A DNA stretch of 64,000 nucleotides from Kutzneria sp. CA-103260 (GCF_018263855.1 NZ_CP073318.1:8680001-8744000), one strand, 5' to 3'; counted from the stretch's first letter, positions 52,427-61,705 are shown. Program-made: numbers and translations. The notes: a model not told the origin generated them from the letters alone.

Positions 52427-53043
52427 GTGGCCCCCTCGTTCGCTGACCTGCGCCGAGCCTAACTGAGCTACCAGCACCCTGGATACCGTGGTGGTAACCA
52501 GTTCAGCGGCCCGGCGTCACTGTCGGCGACCGTGAGACGTCGGCCGCAATACCCTCCCTGCCCCATCATCAGGTGCGTGAACTGGCCACTTACGACCAGA
52601 AGGCACACCTGGACATCCGGTCGGGACAGTCACGGACCGGCGACAAGGCGCGCATCTGCCCACAGTCCCGACTGCTCCATTCGGGTTTCGTCCAACTCGT
52701 AACACTGTTATGAGTTGGAACTGCGAGATGCTGGGCTGGCCGCGTCAAGCGGCGTGTTACCTCGCCGTGGAGCTCGTGCTGGCGCCCAAGGGGGGAGGAG
52801 GCGAGCAGTGGAGAAGTCCGCAGTGGCCGCACCTGGTGCGCGCCGTCGCGGTCGCGTCTCCAGGTCCCGCCTCCACAGTCAGCGTGATCCACGATCAGCG
52901 GCACACCCCATGCCGCTTGATCGTGTTGCCATGGCGAGGTGGACCGTCGACCGAGAGTTCCCCGTTCTGGTCGACGACTCGGGCCCGTCTGCGCACTCCC
53001 CAGCAAAGCCCCCGCGCAGGCGGGCCCGCTTCCGCACGTGGGC
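52427..53043. other. 617-bp gap without a supported gene
   Basis: No frame here has both family signal and codon pattern; frames on the plus strand run into the TPR gene antisense. It contains a 27-bp palindrome (52692-52718) and a hairpin at 52890-52925 (14/15-nt arms, one bulge). An imperfect GGATACC/GGTAACC pair lies near the start of the XRE gene. It may be regulatory, a structured RNA, or remains of a gene. Confidence 0.6.
52692..52718. promoter_or_regulatory. 27-bp palindrome in the empty gap
   Basis: CCAACTCGTAAC and GTTATGAGTTGG are complementary in 11 of 12 positions around ACT. Length and symmetry suggest an operator. It lies about 270 bp upstream of the XRE gene. Confidence 0.5.
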
Positions 53044-53361
53044 CTAGAGCTCGGCGGCTTCCCGGGCGGCGGCCTCCGCCTCCTCGTCCAGACCGATCTC
53101 GATGTAGTAGCCGCTCAGGGTGGCCAGCGCGACGGCCAATCCGCCACGCTGGCCGGGATCGTCGGCGGCGACGAGCCGCCAGGTCTCCACGGCTTCCTCG
53201 GTCAGGGCAACGGCGTCGGGATAGCGGGCGTGATCGTGGTAGGCGACGCCCAGTGCGGTCAGGGCCGTGGCGAGGTCAGCCAGGTGCGCCGGGTCCTCGG
53301 CCGCCCGCGCCCGGCACTTCTCGACCGTCTTCTCCAGTTCCGTGACTGTCTCCACGTCCAT
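53044..53361 (-). CDS. Small TPR protein
   Basis: 105 residues containing two or three tetratricopeptide helices (LADLATALTALGVAYHDHAR, LAVALATLSGYYIEIGLDEE). Such fragments resemble the C-terminal TPR arrays of actinobacterial regulators and may be a remnant or an adaptor. ATG follows GGGGAGG. Confidence 0.7.
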   Translation of the reverse strand: MDVETVTELEKTVEKCRARAAEDPAHLADLATALTALGVAYHDHARYPDAVALTEEAVETWRLVAADDPGQRGGLAVALATLSGYYIEIGLDEEAEAAAREAAEL

Positions 53362-53424
53362 GCCGGCCTCCCCGGAACGGATCATAAATCGCCGGCGGCG
53401 GCCGTCATCCCGGATAGCAGGGAC

Positions 53425-54207
53425 TCAGGCGGCGCTGCCGGCCAGCAGCACGGCGGCGACCTGCTCGGGATCGTCGCTCATGGGCACGTGACCGCAGCCG
53501 GGCAGCGACAGGTGCCGGGCGTCGGGCAGCGCCCGGCGGGCACGTTTGGCCTGGTAGGGCGGCAGCATGGCGTCCTTGGTGCCCCAGGCGACGGTGATCG
53601 GGATGTCGTCGGGGATCTGCTCGGCGAACGGGGTGCCCTCCCGCACGATGAGCTTGTACGAGGGCCAGGCGATCTTGAACGCCTCGAAGTCGCCGAGGGC
53701 CTGGCCGGGTTCGAGCCGGCTGGGGCGAGCGACGATGGCGGCGTACATCAGCCCGCGGCCGGCGGTGTGATGCACGAGCCGGGGCACGGCCGGTTCGAGG
53801 GCCCGGCCGATGCCGCGCATGGTGCCGAACACGGCCCGGGTGTAGGCGAAGTCCCAGTTGGCGCGCCAGAAGCCGGCGGGCGACAGCGCGGTCACCGAGC
53901 GGACGGCGCCCAGCGCGGCCAACTCCAGGGCCAGGCGGCCGCCGAGCGAGTTGCCGGCGACGTGCGGGCGGGGCACGCCGATCCGATCGAACAGCTGGAC
54001 CAGCTCGTCGAGGGTCTGAGCCAGGGCGGTGCGGCCGTCCCGGGCCAGCGGCCCGGACTCACCGTGCCCGGGCAGGTCGATGAGGATCACCTCGCGGTGC
54101 GGACTGAGCAGGTCCACCACCGGTGCCCAGGCCTGCCGCCGATGGGTGACGCCGTGCAGCAGGACGAGCGGAGCGCCGGAACCGACGCGGTCGTAAGCCA
54201 GGCTCAC
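53425..54207 (-). CDS. Alpha/beta hydrolase
   Basis: 260 residues. Oxyanion LLHGVTH, nucleophile elbow GNSLGG, acid in WGTKDAM and His in PGCGHVPM make a full triad. An esterase or lactonase-like enzyme; substrate unknown. I choose the GTG at 54207, 8 bases after GGGAGG. Divergent from the phosphotransferase gene. Confidence 0.9.
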   Translation of the reverse strand: MSLAYDRVGSGAPLVLLHGVTHRRQAWAPVVDLLSPHREVILIDLPGHGESGPLARDGRTALAQTLDELVQLFDRIGVPRPHVAGNSLGGRLALELAALGAVRSVTALSPAGFWRANWDFAYTRAVFGTMRGIGRALEPAVPRLVHHTAGRGLMYAAIVARPSRLEPGQALGDFEAFKIAWPSYKLIVREGTPFAEQIPDDIPITVAWGTKDAMLPPYQAKRARRALPDARHLSLPGCGHVPMSDDPEQVAAVLLAGSAA

Positions 54208-54228
54208 CAGACCCACCTCCCGATAACC

Positions 54229-54255
54229 TACTGGCAGTAAGAATACCTTTCGGTA
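54229..54255. promoter_or_regulatory. Divergent operator candidates
   Basis: TACTGGCAGTA (54229-54239) is an 11-bp palindrome and TACCTTTCGGTA (54244-54255) has TACC/GGTA ends. They lie between the divergent hydrolase and phosphotransferase starts. Confidence 0.4.
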
Positions 54256-54288
54256 ACTCGATTGCCAGAGCCCGATAGCGTGGATCGT

Positions 54289-55134
54289 GTGTCCCCCTCA
54301 GCCGAGTCGATGCTCCGCGAGGCCAAGGAAAACGGCCTCGACCTGCTGGATCAGCACGAGGTCGACCAGTCCGGCTGGGACTACCTGGTGCTGCACGCGA
54401 CCGCGGTCGACGGCACGAGATGGATCCTGCGGGCGCCCCGCCACACCGACGGCCTCTATCTGCCGGCCGAGGGGCGGCTGCTCGACCACGTCCGGCCGCT
54501 GCTGCCGGTCGCGGTCCCGGACTGGCGGATCAGCACCGACACGCTGATCGCCTACCCGCGGCTGCCGGGTGTGCAGGCCGACGAGTTCTGGTCACCGACC
54601 GACGACCTGCTCGGACGCACCATCGCGATCCTGCACGCCCTGCCGACCGAGCCGGCGCAAGCGCTTGGCGTCCCCGTGTTCGATCCCGACCGGCAGCGGC
54701 AGTGGATCGCCGACCTGGTGGAGCAGGCGCGGGCCGAATACGTCATCGCGGACGAGCGGCTGCGCCGCTGGCAGGACTGGCTGGACGCGACCGGCCGCTG
54801 GCCGCGGGCCATGGTGCTGGCCCGGGGCGACCTGCACCCGCAGCACCTGCTGGTCGACGGCGGCCGGCTGGTGGGGCTGATCGACTGGGCGGACGCGACG
54901 ATCAGCGACCCGTCGATGGACTTCGTGGACCCGTACGCCTATCTGTCGCCGGCGGTCTTCGAGCGGCTGCTGGCCGACTACGAACGGCACGGCGGGCACG
55001 TCTGGCCGGGCATGCGGGAGCACATCGCGCTGCGCGCGTCACTCGAACCGGTGATCAGCGGCCTGTACGGACTCGAAACGGGCCGGGCCGACCTGATCGA
55101 CAAGGCCCGGGCGGATCTCAGTCGCGCTCAGTGA
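54289..55134 (+). CDS. Macrolide 2'-phosphotransferase-like kinase
   Basis: 281 residues. The N-terminus (LREAKENGLDLLDQHEVDQS then GWDYLVLHAT) and GTRWILRAPR follow the Mph family; the catalytic loop is RGDLHPQHLLVD with IDWADATISDP for magnesium. Mph enzymes phosphorylate macrolides on the desosamine 2' hydroxyl, but many homologues act on other compounds. The usual HGD is RGD here. Start taken at the GTG of VSPSAESM; earlier TTG/GTG codons are possible. Confidence 0.82.
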   Translation: MSPSAESMLREAKENGLDLLDQHEVDQSGWDYLVLHATAVDGTRWILRAPRHTDGLYLPAEGRLLDHVRPLLPVAVPDWRISTDTLIAYPRLPGVQADEFWSPTDDLLGRTIAILHALPTEPAQALGVPVFDPDRQRQWIADLVEQARAEYVIADERLRRWQDWLDATGRWPRAMVLARGDLHPQHLLVDGGRLVGLIDWADATISDPSMDFVDPYAYLSPAVFERLLADYERHGGHVWPGMREHIALRASLEPVISGLYGLETGRADLIDKARADLSRAQ

Positions 55135-55456
55135 AGGCGGCGGACGGCGTGGCCCGCAGCTCGCCGAGCCGGTCGAGCACACCGTGCCCACGGCGGTCGA
55201 GCTCGCGGCGGTCGATCCAGCCGGCGGCGTAGTGCCGGTAGGCCTGGGACAGCATGACCAGTTCGGCGAGGTAGTCGGCGGAACGGCGGCGGCGGCCCTC
55301 GGGCAGCGCGGTGAGCAGCGGCAACTGACTGTCGACGACCTCGTCGAGCAGTTGCGCCGTACGCAGCGCACGCCGGGTGCGCCACCCCCGCCACGCGAAC
55401 ATGCGCGTCCCCGCCTGGCCCTTCACCGTCGCAGTCCACCTCACAGCGTCGCCCAC
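55118..55456 (-). CDS. Hypothetical 112-residue protein
   Basis: Basic N-terminus (FAWRGWRTRRALRTAQLLDE) and an Arg-rich helical body. No family recognised. The stop overlaps the convergent kinase gene by 17 bp. Confidence 0.55.
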   Translation of the reverse strand: MGDAVRWTATVKGQAGTRMFAWRGWRTRRALRTAQLLDEVVDSQLPLLTALPEGRRRRSADYLAELVMLSQAYRHYAAGWIDRRELDRRGHGVLDRLGELRATPSAAFTERD

Positions 55457-55511
55457 TACACGATGCCTGTGACGTCGTACCGGTCCGGCACCGCGTTACC
55501 GGGATGTGACG

Positions 55512-56417
55512 CTACCGGTAAGGGACCCACCTGGTGAAGGTGTCGCCGACACGAACCGAGCGAAGTCGGCGGCGCAGCTCGGAGCGGATGTTGGGGTTGC
55601 TGCGGGCAATCGGCAGCACGGCGGCGGTGAGCTTGAGCTCACGCACCTCGCGCAGCACGGCGAAACCATCCCACCGGGTGACGTCGAAGCCGTAGGCCTC
55701 GGCCAGGATCGCGTGCTTGTTCACGGTGTGGTGGAAGCGCAGCTGGCCGACGGCGATCGGCACCAGGTCCCACTCGCGCGGCCCGACGCAGGTGGTGTCG
55801 AAGTCGCACAGCACCGTGCCGCCCGGGGTGGTGATCAGGTTGCCCAGGTGCGCGTCGCCGTGCACCACGCCCGGCGGCAGCTCGTAGCGCACCTCGGCCA
55901 GCCGGGTCTCCACGTCGTCGCACCGGCGCAGCAGGAACTCCACGTCGTCGGGGTCCCAGCCCTCGGCGTCGCGGATCCGCCGGCGCAGGTCGTCGATCGG
56001 GTTCCACTCCGGCAGGTTGGCGTCCTCGACCGGGATCTCGTGCATCTGCCGCAGCAGGTCGGCCAGCTCGACGGCGGTCGGCTCGTCGCCGGTGTCGGGC
56101 ACCTCCTGCCAGAAGGTCAGCGAGTGCTCGCCGATGTGCAGCGGCTGGCGCACGTCGGGCAGCAGCTCGACGGCCGGCACGCCGTAGTCGGACAGCAGCT
56201 GGGCGGCGTTCACCACGTTGTCGGCCCGGTGCCGAAGGCCCGGGGTGAGCACGATCCGCACCACGACCGGGTGGCGGGCCAGCCGGAAGACAGCGTTGTT
56301 CACGAACCGGATCAGTTCTGCACCGGTCGCGTCCAGCCCGACTTCCGCGCACGCCTGACCGAGGACGGCACGTAGCCGATCCGCGGTGGAGCGTCCGTCC
56401 GACAACGAGGCAGTCAC
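55512..56417 (-). CDS. Aminoglycoside phosphotransferase-fold kinase
   Basis: 301 residues. Catalytic loop VVHGDAHLGNLI and metal site VLCDFDTTCVGP are complete. The substrate is not known. It follows the XRE-TPR regulator by 4 bp on the same strand; this pair (regulator plus APH-type kinase) recurs in actinomycetes. Confidence 0.9.
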   Translation of the reverse strand: MTASLSDGRSTADRLRAVLGQACAEVGLDATGAELIRFVNNAVFRLARHPVVVRIVLTPGLRHRADNVVNAAQLLSDYGVPAVELLPDVRQPLHIGEHSLTFWQEVPDTGDEPTAVELADLLRQMHEIPVEDANLPEWNPIDDLRRRIRDAEGWDPDDVEFLLRRCDDVETRLAEVRYELPPGVVHGDAHLGNLITTPGGTVLCDFDTTCVGPREWDLVPIAVGQLRFHHTVNKHAILAEAYGFDVTRWDGFAVLREVRELKLTAAVLPIARSNPNIRSELRRRLRSVRVGDTFTRWVPYR

Positions 56418-56421
56418 TTGG

Positions 56422-57798
56422 TCATACCGTCCGATACACCTTGATCCGCTCGGCGAGGTCGAGCGCCGCCGAGTTGTTCTTGCGTCGAGCGGCCTCGATC
56501 TGGAGCGGCATCAGCCGGTCCGCGATCCGCTTGGACTTGATCGACTCGCCCAGCTTCATGGCGCTGTGGCCGATCTTCACGCCCTGGTCCACGTCGCCGA
56601 CGCGCATGTGGTTCTCCGCCAACATGGAGAGCCCGAAGACGTGGGTTCGTTGCATGTTGCTCTCGTAGCCCTCGGTGCACTTGATCAGCTCGTTCACCGC
56701 GAGCGGCGCGTACTTGACCCGGTTGTCGTCGAACTTGCTCAGCGCCGACAGGGCCGAGCCGATCATCCCGTGCAGGTCGTTGACGTCGAAGAACTTGACC
56801 CAGCTGGGCGCTTCCTCGCTCTGCGCCCGCTCGAACTCGTCGCGGGTGCGGCTGATCATGCGCTGCACCTGGTCGGGCCGGTCCAGCATGCCGTAGGCCC
56901 ACGCCTCGTTGGCGCACAGCACCGCGACGGTGAGCGCGGAGCCGGACTCCTGGGCGGCGATCTGGCCCAGCTGGAACATCTTCAGCGCCTCGCCGGCGGC
57001 GTCGTTGTGCAGGTAGACCCGGCCCATCCGGTACAGGATGTTGGCCACCAGGCCGTTGTCGCCGCCCATCTTGGCCAGCTCCAGCGCCTTGGCGAAGTGC
57101 GTGCGGGCCGAGTCCAGCAGGCCGGTGTCGAACGAGGTCCAGCCGGCCAGGCTGTGCATGTCGGCGACCGCCTTGAACAGCCGGTGCTTCACCGGCTCGG
57201 CCGCCTCCACCTCCAGCAGCTGGCGGGTCCAGGACAGCTGGGCGACCACCGCGTCCCGGCAGAACCCGCCGCCGTACTGGTAGTCCAGCGAGCGCAACGC
57301 CCTGGTCGCGGCCTCGATCTGCCGCACGTCGGTGGTGCCGATCCGGTTCGGCGTCGGCGTCTGGGCCGCGGTCGGCACCCAGGCTCCGCTGTCCGGACCC
57401 AGCACCTGGGCGCCCATCGTGACGGAGGCCGCGTGCTGCAGGAAGCGCCGCCGCTTGACCTCCTCGTCCTCCCGCTGCTCGGCCTCATCGACCGAGCCGG
57501 CGACCTTGAGGGCCGTCGTCTCGTCGTAGGCCAGGCCCATGTAGCCGCGAGGCACGCCGAGCCCGTCGGCAATGCGGGCCAGCACGTCGTAGGCCATGAC
57601 CTGGCGACCCTTGAGGATCTCCGAGACCTCGGACTGGGACTGGCCGGTCAGCGCGGCGATCTGCCGCTGGGACACGCCAACGCGGCGCAGCTGCCGGTAC
57701 ACCGAGCTCACGTCTCGGTTGGCCAGCGCGTCGCGCATCTCCTGGCGCTCCCAGTTGTCCGGCGTAACGGGCGAGCTCTGGGAACCGACGGTGTTCAA
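56422..57798 (-). CDS. XRE-family regulator with TPR-like C-terminal array
   Basis: 458 residues. Helix-turn-helix at about 40-75 (VSQRQIAALTGQSQSEVSEI), linker to 140, then TPR-like helices to the end (TGLLDSARTHFAKALELAK, HVFGLSMLAENHMRVGDVDQ). Resembles large actinobacterial signal-binding regulators that bind peptides or small molecules. TTG start after GAGGGGGCG. Upstream of a phosphotransferase gene. Confidence 0.88.
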   Translation of the reverse strand: MNTVGSQSSPVTPDNWERQEMRDALANRDVSSVYRQLRRVGVSQRQIAALTGQSQSEVSEILKGRQVMAYDVLARIADGLGVPRGYMGLAYDETTALKVAGSVDEAEQREDEEVKRRRFLQHAASVTMGAQVLGPDSGAWVPTAAQTPTPNRIGTTDVRQIEAATRALRSLDYQYGGGFCRDAVVAQLSWTRQLLEVEAAEPVKHRLFKAVADMHSLAGWTSFDTGLLDSARTHFAKALELAKMGGDNGLVANILYRMGRVYLHNDAAGEALKMFQLGQIAAQESGSALTVAVLCANEAWAYGMLDRPDQVQRMISRTRDEFERAQSEEAPSWVKFFDVNDLHGMIGSALSALSKFDDNRVKYAPLAVNELIKCTEGYESNMQRTHVFGLSMLAENHMRVGDVDQGVKIGHSAMKLGESIKSKRIADRLMPLQIEAARRKNNSAALDLAERIKVYRTV

Positions 57799-58013
57799 TT
57801 GCGCCCCCTCACGGTCCGTTGGGCGTCATTCGAAGAGTAAGGGCTGCTCCGCCCGGCCGAGAAGGGCTGATCGGCGAGGCTGATCGGTCGCACCGAACCC
57901 CGGTGACCGTTCATCGTGCCGCTCCCACCGATCAGCGCTGTGACGCCCCACAACGTTTGATGTACGCGCAATCTAGTTTTCCGTAAGCGGCCGCACACGG
58001 AGGGACACAGCAA

Positions 58014-58271
58014 GTGGAACTGATCGGACGAGTCCAGGGGATGACCCGGGAGACCCTCGCCGAGCAGGCTGCGGGCTGGTCCGACGGGCGGCGCGCATGG
58101 CAGATCCACTGCCGCGATGTGGTGAACCGGGAACGGTGCCTCACCGTTGTGGTGGACAAGGGCAGGGTGGTCCTGATGGGCCCTCCTGGGGAGACCGCGG
58201 TCCTGTCCGCAGGCCAGCTCGGCCAGCTGCGGACGGTCCTGCGCGAGGCCGCCGACCAGGCGGAAAGGTGA
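58014..58271 (+). CDS. Hypothetical 85-residue protein
   Basis: Begins ELIGRVQGMTRETLAEQ with a beta-rich middle (CLTVVVDKGRVVLMGPPGE) and a final helix. Found in a divergent position to the XRE-TPR gene, a common site for short targets of such regulators. No function known. Confidence 0.62.
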   Translation: MELIGRVQGMTRETLAEQAAGWSDGRRAWQIHCRDVVNRERCLTVVVDKGRVVLMGPPGETAVLSAGQLGQLRTVLREAADQAER

Positions 58272-58284
58272 CGGTGACGTACAG

Positions 58285-58650
58285 GTGGACGAGATACTCG
58301 GCCAGGTGCTCCGCAACGCCGTGTGGGAACGCTTGGACATGCTGTCCGAGCTGGCCAACCGGGCGGACGCGCCGTCCCTGCTCTCCGTCGCACGCTCCGA
58401 GCTGCCCCGCCTGACCGACGGCTGGCGAGCCCTGCTGGCCGCGCACGAACCCGACGAGAAGGGCAACTGCCCGGAGTGCTCCACCCGCTGGCGGCAGCAG
58501 AAGTCGCCCTGCGCGGTGTGGCGCGCCGCCTACGAACACCTGGTCGCCGGCGGACTCGCGCCGCGACCGGCCCGACACATGCTCACCCCGCAGCAGCCCG
58601 CACCGGCGCCGCGCGGGTCCCGTCACCGCTCCGTAGCGGTGGCCCACTAG
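58285..58650 (+). CDS. Hypothetical 121-residue protein with CxxC
   Basis: An N-terminal helical part (VLRNAVWERLDMLSELANRA) and CPECSTRW followed by SPCAVWRAAYEHL, which could bind one zinc. The end is Pro/Arg-rich. Start is GTG, 13 bases after the preceding gene; the two are likely an operon. Confidence 0.6.
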   Translation: MDEILGQVLRNAVWERLDMLSELANRADAPSLLSVARSELPRLTDGWRALLAAHEPDEKGNCPECSTRWRQQKSPCAVWRAAYEHLVAGGLAPRPARHMLTPQQPAPAPRGSRHRSVAVAH

Positions 58651-58864
58651 CTGGCGGCGTCGGCGTCCCGGAAACCCCGACCCGGGAACGCTGATCCTCC
58701 GCCACCGGCCGGCGACCCGGGGACGTCCGAACCCCCGACCGCGACGTACCGGGTCGCTGGCCAGATAACTCCACAGATTTCCGCGGGCCGGCGCTGAGTG
58801 GCGCCCGCAGAGCCAGATTCTGGGGGCCCAACCCCGAACCGGCGACGGTCCGCGGCCACCAACC

Positions 58865-58907
58865 CCGGTTGGGGTGCCTGTTTTCCCCGGACAGGCACCC
58901 CAACCGG
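58865..58907. terminator. Hairpin, perfect 17-bp stem
   Basis: CCGGTTGGGGTGCCTGT pairs exactly with 58891-58907 around TTTCCCCGG. TCTGTGTTTTTGG follows, so it can end plus-strand transcription. Confidence 0.7.
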
Positions 58908-58970
58908 TCTGTGTTTTTGGCGCCGCCTTCGGCGTCGCGGCTCGGCCCCCGGGTAGCCGCCGTCTCGCCC

Positions 58971-59045
58971 TTGCTGGATTTTTCGAGCGCCGCGTCGGCC
59001 AGGTGGTGGGGCGCGTCGGGTGGCGGCCCTCGAAAAATCCAGCAA
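58971..59045. repeat. Inverted repeat, 17-bp arms with 41-nt loop
   Basis: TTGCTGGATTTTTCGAG (58971-58987) and its exact complement at 59029-59045. The T/A-run in each arm would serve as terminator in both directions. Confidence 0.7.
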
Positions 59046-59108
59046 CCGTGCGAAACAGCGGCGGGGCCTCGCGTAGGTTGGCGGTCGTCTCCCCGCTCGC
59101 GGTGGATC

Positions 59109-60392
59109 TCAGCTCACGGACTTGATTCTGGTCACCATGATGCCGCCGGCCACGGTGGCGATCGCCGACAGGATGAACAGGGCGGCGTAGCCGCCGGCGG
59201 CCATCTGGAGGGCCAGGCCGGCCACCACGGGGGCGATGACCTGCGGCAACGAGTTGGCGATGTTGATCACGCCGACGTCCTTGGCCCGGTTCGAGGCGGC
59301 CGGCAGCACCTGGGTGAGCACGGCCAGCGCGACCGCCCAGTAGACGCCGAAGCCGATGCCGAGCAGCGGGGCGGCGACGAGCGCGGCGATCCAGGTCGGC
59401 GAGACGGCCAGGATGATCGCGGCGGCGGCCATCACCACCGCGGAGGCGACCACGTACGGCTTGCGGCGGCCCGAGCTGTCCGACATCTTGCCCGCGACCA
59501 GCGCGCCGATGGTCAGCGCGATGCCGTACAGCACCATCAGGATGAGCAGCCCGTCCACCGGGTCGCCCTGGTAGTGCACCGCGTCGGCCAGGAAGTACAG
59601 CAGGTACAGGGTGCCCAGCGCGTTGCCCAGGTTGACCATGAAGTGGGTGCCCCAGCCCCAGCCGAAGTCGGGGTGCTTGACCGGGGAGATCCACAGTGCG
59701 CCGACCATCTGCCGCAGGCCGCCGCCGGGCCGGAACCGCCGCGGCAGCACGGCGTCCGGCGTGAACCGGACGAAGGCCAGCGCGCCCAGCACCACCAGCA
59801 CCGCGCAGGCCACATAGCCGCCGGCCAGGCTGGTGATCACCACCGAGACCAGGGCGGCGCCGGCGACCGTGCCCAGCATCTGGCTGATGCCGATGAAGCC
59901 GCCGACCTCGGCCCGCTGCTCGACCGGCACCCGGTCGGGCAACGCCGAGGTGAGGCTGGCCAGCATGCCGTTCAACCCGGCCTGCACCAGCGACCAGCCG
60001 ATGATCATGATCACGACGTTCGGCGCGACCGCGAGCACCGCCAAGCCGACCCCGCCCAGCACCGAGCCGGCCAGCGTCCACGGGTGCCGCCGCCCGAACC
60101 GCGAGCAGGTGCGGTCCGACAGCGCGCCGATCACCGGGTTGGCGATCAGCGCGACCACCGCGCCGATGCCCGTGACCAGGCTGAACACCGCTTCCTTGTC
60201 GGCGCTGGCCAGCAGTTGGGCCTGTTCGGGCAGCAACACCTGGATCGGCGCGTAGATCCCCAGCCACAAGCCGAGGTTGGCCAGGAACAGCAGCGTGGTC
60301 CAGCCGCCGCGGACTTTGATCACAGGTTCGGCGAGCGCACCCGGTTTGTCGTCGAACGGTCCGGCCCCGTCGACCTCGGCGGCCTGTGCCAT
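59109..60392 (-). CDS. MFS transporter, sugar type
   Basis: 427 residues with 12 membrane helices. The loop after the second helix contains GALSDRTCSRFGRRHPW, the MFS/GPH-like signature, and KMSDSSGRRKPYV repeats it in the second half. Its start overlaps the GH1 stop by one base, so it probably imports the beta-glucoside that the neighbour cuts. Confidence 0.9.
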   Translation of the reverse strand: MAQAAEVDGAGPFDDKPGALAEPVIKVRGGWTTLLFLANLGLWLGIYAPIQVLLPEQAQLLASADKEAVFSLVTGIGAVVALIANPVIGALSDRTCSRFGRRHPWTLAGSVLGGVGLAVLAVAPNVVIMIIGWSLVQAGLNGMLASLTSALPDRVPVEQRAEVGGFIGISQMLGTVAGAALVSVVITSLAGGYVACAVLVVLGALAFVRFTPDAVLPRRFRPGGGLRQMVGALWISPVKHPDFGWGWGTHFMVNLGNALGTLYLLYFLADAVHYQGDPVDGLLILMVLYGIALTIGALVAGKMSDSSGRRKPYVVASAVVMAAAAIILAVSPTWIAALVAAPLLGIGFGVYWAVALAVLTQVLPAASNRAKDVGVINIANSLPQVIAPVVAGLALQMAAGGYAALFILSAIATVAGGIMVTRIKSVS

Positions 60393-61705
60393 CAGTGCTC
60401 ACCTCTGATCAGTTCGCGGAACCAGGTGAAGGACGCCTTGGGCGTGCGCCGCAGCGTCTCGTAGTCGACGTGGACCAGGCCGAACCGGGGCTGGTAGCCC
60501 TTGGACCACTCGAAGTTGTCCAGCAGCGACCACACGAAGTAGCCGCGCACGTCCACGCCCTCGTGCATGGCCAGCCGCAGCGCGCGCAGGTGCTCGGCGA
60601 TGAACTCGATGCGGGCCCGGTCCTCGATGCCGTCGAAGCTGCACCCGTTCTCGGTGATCTGCACCGGCGGCAGCCGGTCGCCGTGCCGGTCGCGCAACTG
60701 GAGCAGGAACTGGCGCAGGCCGTCCGGCACCACCGGGGACCCGTTGGTGGTCATCGGGTAACCCTCGACCTGGCCCAGGTCGAACGGCAAGGGGTTGCCC
60801 TCCGACGGCGCGGACACCTGGGTCGGCTCGTAGTAGTTGACGCCGTAGAAGTCGAGCGGGGCGTTGATCGCCGGCAGGTCGTCGGCGAAGCCGGCCGGCA
60901 GGTACCGGTGCATCGACTCGGGGTAGGCGCCGGCCAGCACCGGGTCGGCGTACAGCCAGTTGAGCAGGTCGCTGGCCCGGTCGGCGGCCTGGCGGTCGGC
61001 GAGCTTGTCGGTGGCCGGCCAGATCGGGCCATGGTTGTTGGCGGTGCCGATCTGCTTGGCTCCCACCGCCCGCAGCGCCTGCACGGCCAGGCCGTGCGCG
61101 AGGTTCTGGTGGTGCGCGGTCGGGATGGCGTCCATCAGCAGGAACTGGCCTGGCGCGTACTCGCCGATGCCGTAGCCGTAGACCGTGGTGACCATCGGCT
61201 CGTTGATCGGGATCCAGGTCGGCACCCGGTCGGCCAGCTTGGCCCCGACGATCGCGGCGTACTCGGCGAAGTGCTTGGCGGTGTCCCGGTTGAGCCAGCC
61301 GCCGGCGTCCTCGACGGCCTGCGGGGTGTCCCAGTGGTAGACGGTGGCCACCGGCGTGATGCCGGCCTCGCACAGCGCGTCCACCAGCCGGTCGTAGAAA
61401 TCGAGGCCCTCGGGGTTGACGGCGCCCGTGCCTTCGGGTTGCACTCGCGGCCAGGCGATCGAGAATCGGTACGCGCCGACACCGAGGTCGCGCAGCAGGC
61501 CGACGTCCTCGGGGTAACGGTGGTAGTGGTCGCAGGCGATCTTGCCGCTGTGCCCGGAGAACACCCGATCGGGTGTCTCGCAGAACGTGTCCCAGACCGA
61601 CCTGCCCCTGCCACCCTCAGAGACGGCCCCCTCGACCTGATACGCCGAGGTGGAGACACCCCAGAGGAAGTCCTCGGGGAAGGATGGGAGGACGGGCTCG
61701 CTCAT
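60392..61705 (-). CDS. GH1 beta-glucosidase
   Basis: 437 residues, full GH1 length. N-terminal FLWGVSTSAYQVEGA, acid/base Glu in PINEPMVT (near 168), nucleophile Glu in QITENGCS (near 351), and sugar-binding WSLLDNFEWSKGY. No signal peptide, so it works in the cytoplasm after uptake by the MFS protein. Divergent from a TetR gene that likely controls it. Confidence 0.95.
   Translation of the reverse strand: MSEPVLPSFPEDFLWGVSTSAYQVEGAVSEGGRGRSVWDTFCETPDRVFSGHSGKIACDHYHRYPEDVGLLRDLGVGAYRFSIAWPRVQPEGTGAVNPEGLDFYDRLVDALCEAGITPVATVYHWDTPQAVEDAGGWLNRDTAKHFAEYAAIVGAKLADRVPTWIPINEPMVTTVYGYGIGEYAPGQFLLMDAIPTAHHQNLAHGLAVQALRAVGAKQIGTANNHGPIWPATDKLADRQAADRASDLLNWLYADPVLAGAYPESMHRYLPAGFADDLPAINAPLDFYGVNYYEPTQVSAPSEGNPLPFDLGQVEGYPMTTNGSPVVPDGLRQFLLQLRDRHGDRLPPVQITENGCSFDGIEDRARIEFIAEHLRALRLAMHEGVDVRGYFVWSLLDNFEWSKGYQPRFGLVHVDYETLRRTPKASFTWFRELIRGEH

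Larger units (their letters stand above)
58651..59108. other. 458-bp intergenic region with two perfect long hairpins
   Basis: No supported gene. Arms 58865-58881 and 58891-58907 (17 bp, 9-nt loop) form the first hairpin. Arms 58971-58987 and 59029-59045 (17 bp, 41-nt GC-rich loop) form the second, with CGAAAAATCC at its core. The region lies between convergent genes and may hold terminators or a mobile repeat element. Confidence 0.75.

Noticed and set aside
52710..53345. Plus-strand frame starting within the 27-bp palindrome
   Set aside because: The first part has no family signal and the rest is antisense to the TPR gene.
54289..57798. Antibiotic resistance island
   Set aside because: Two kinase-fold genes and a regulator are present, but no transposase, base-composition change or second resistance family.
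58141..60402. 753-residue minus-strand frame covering the MFS gene
   Set aside because: Same strand but wrong frame; the MFS frame has 12 clear helices.
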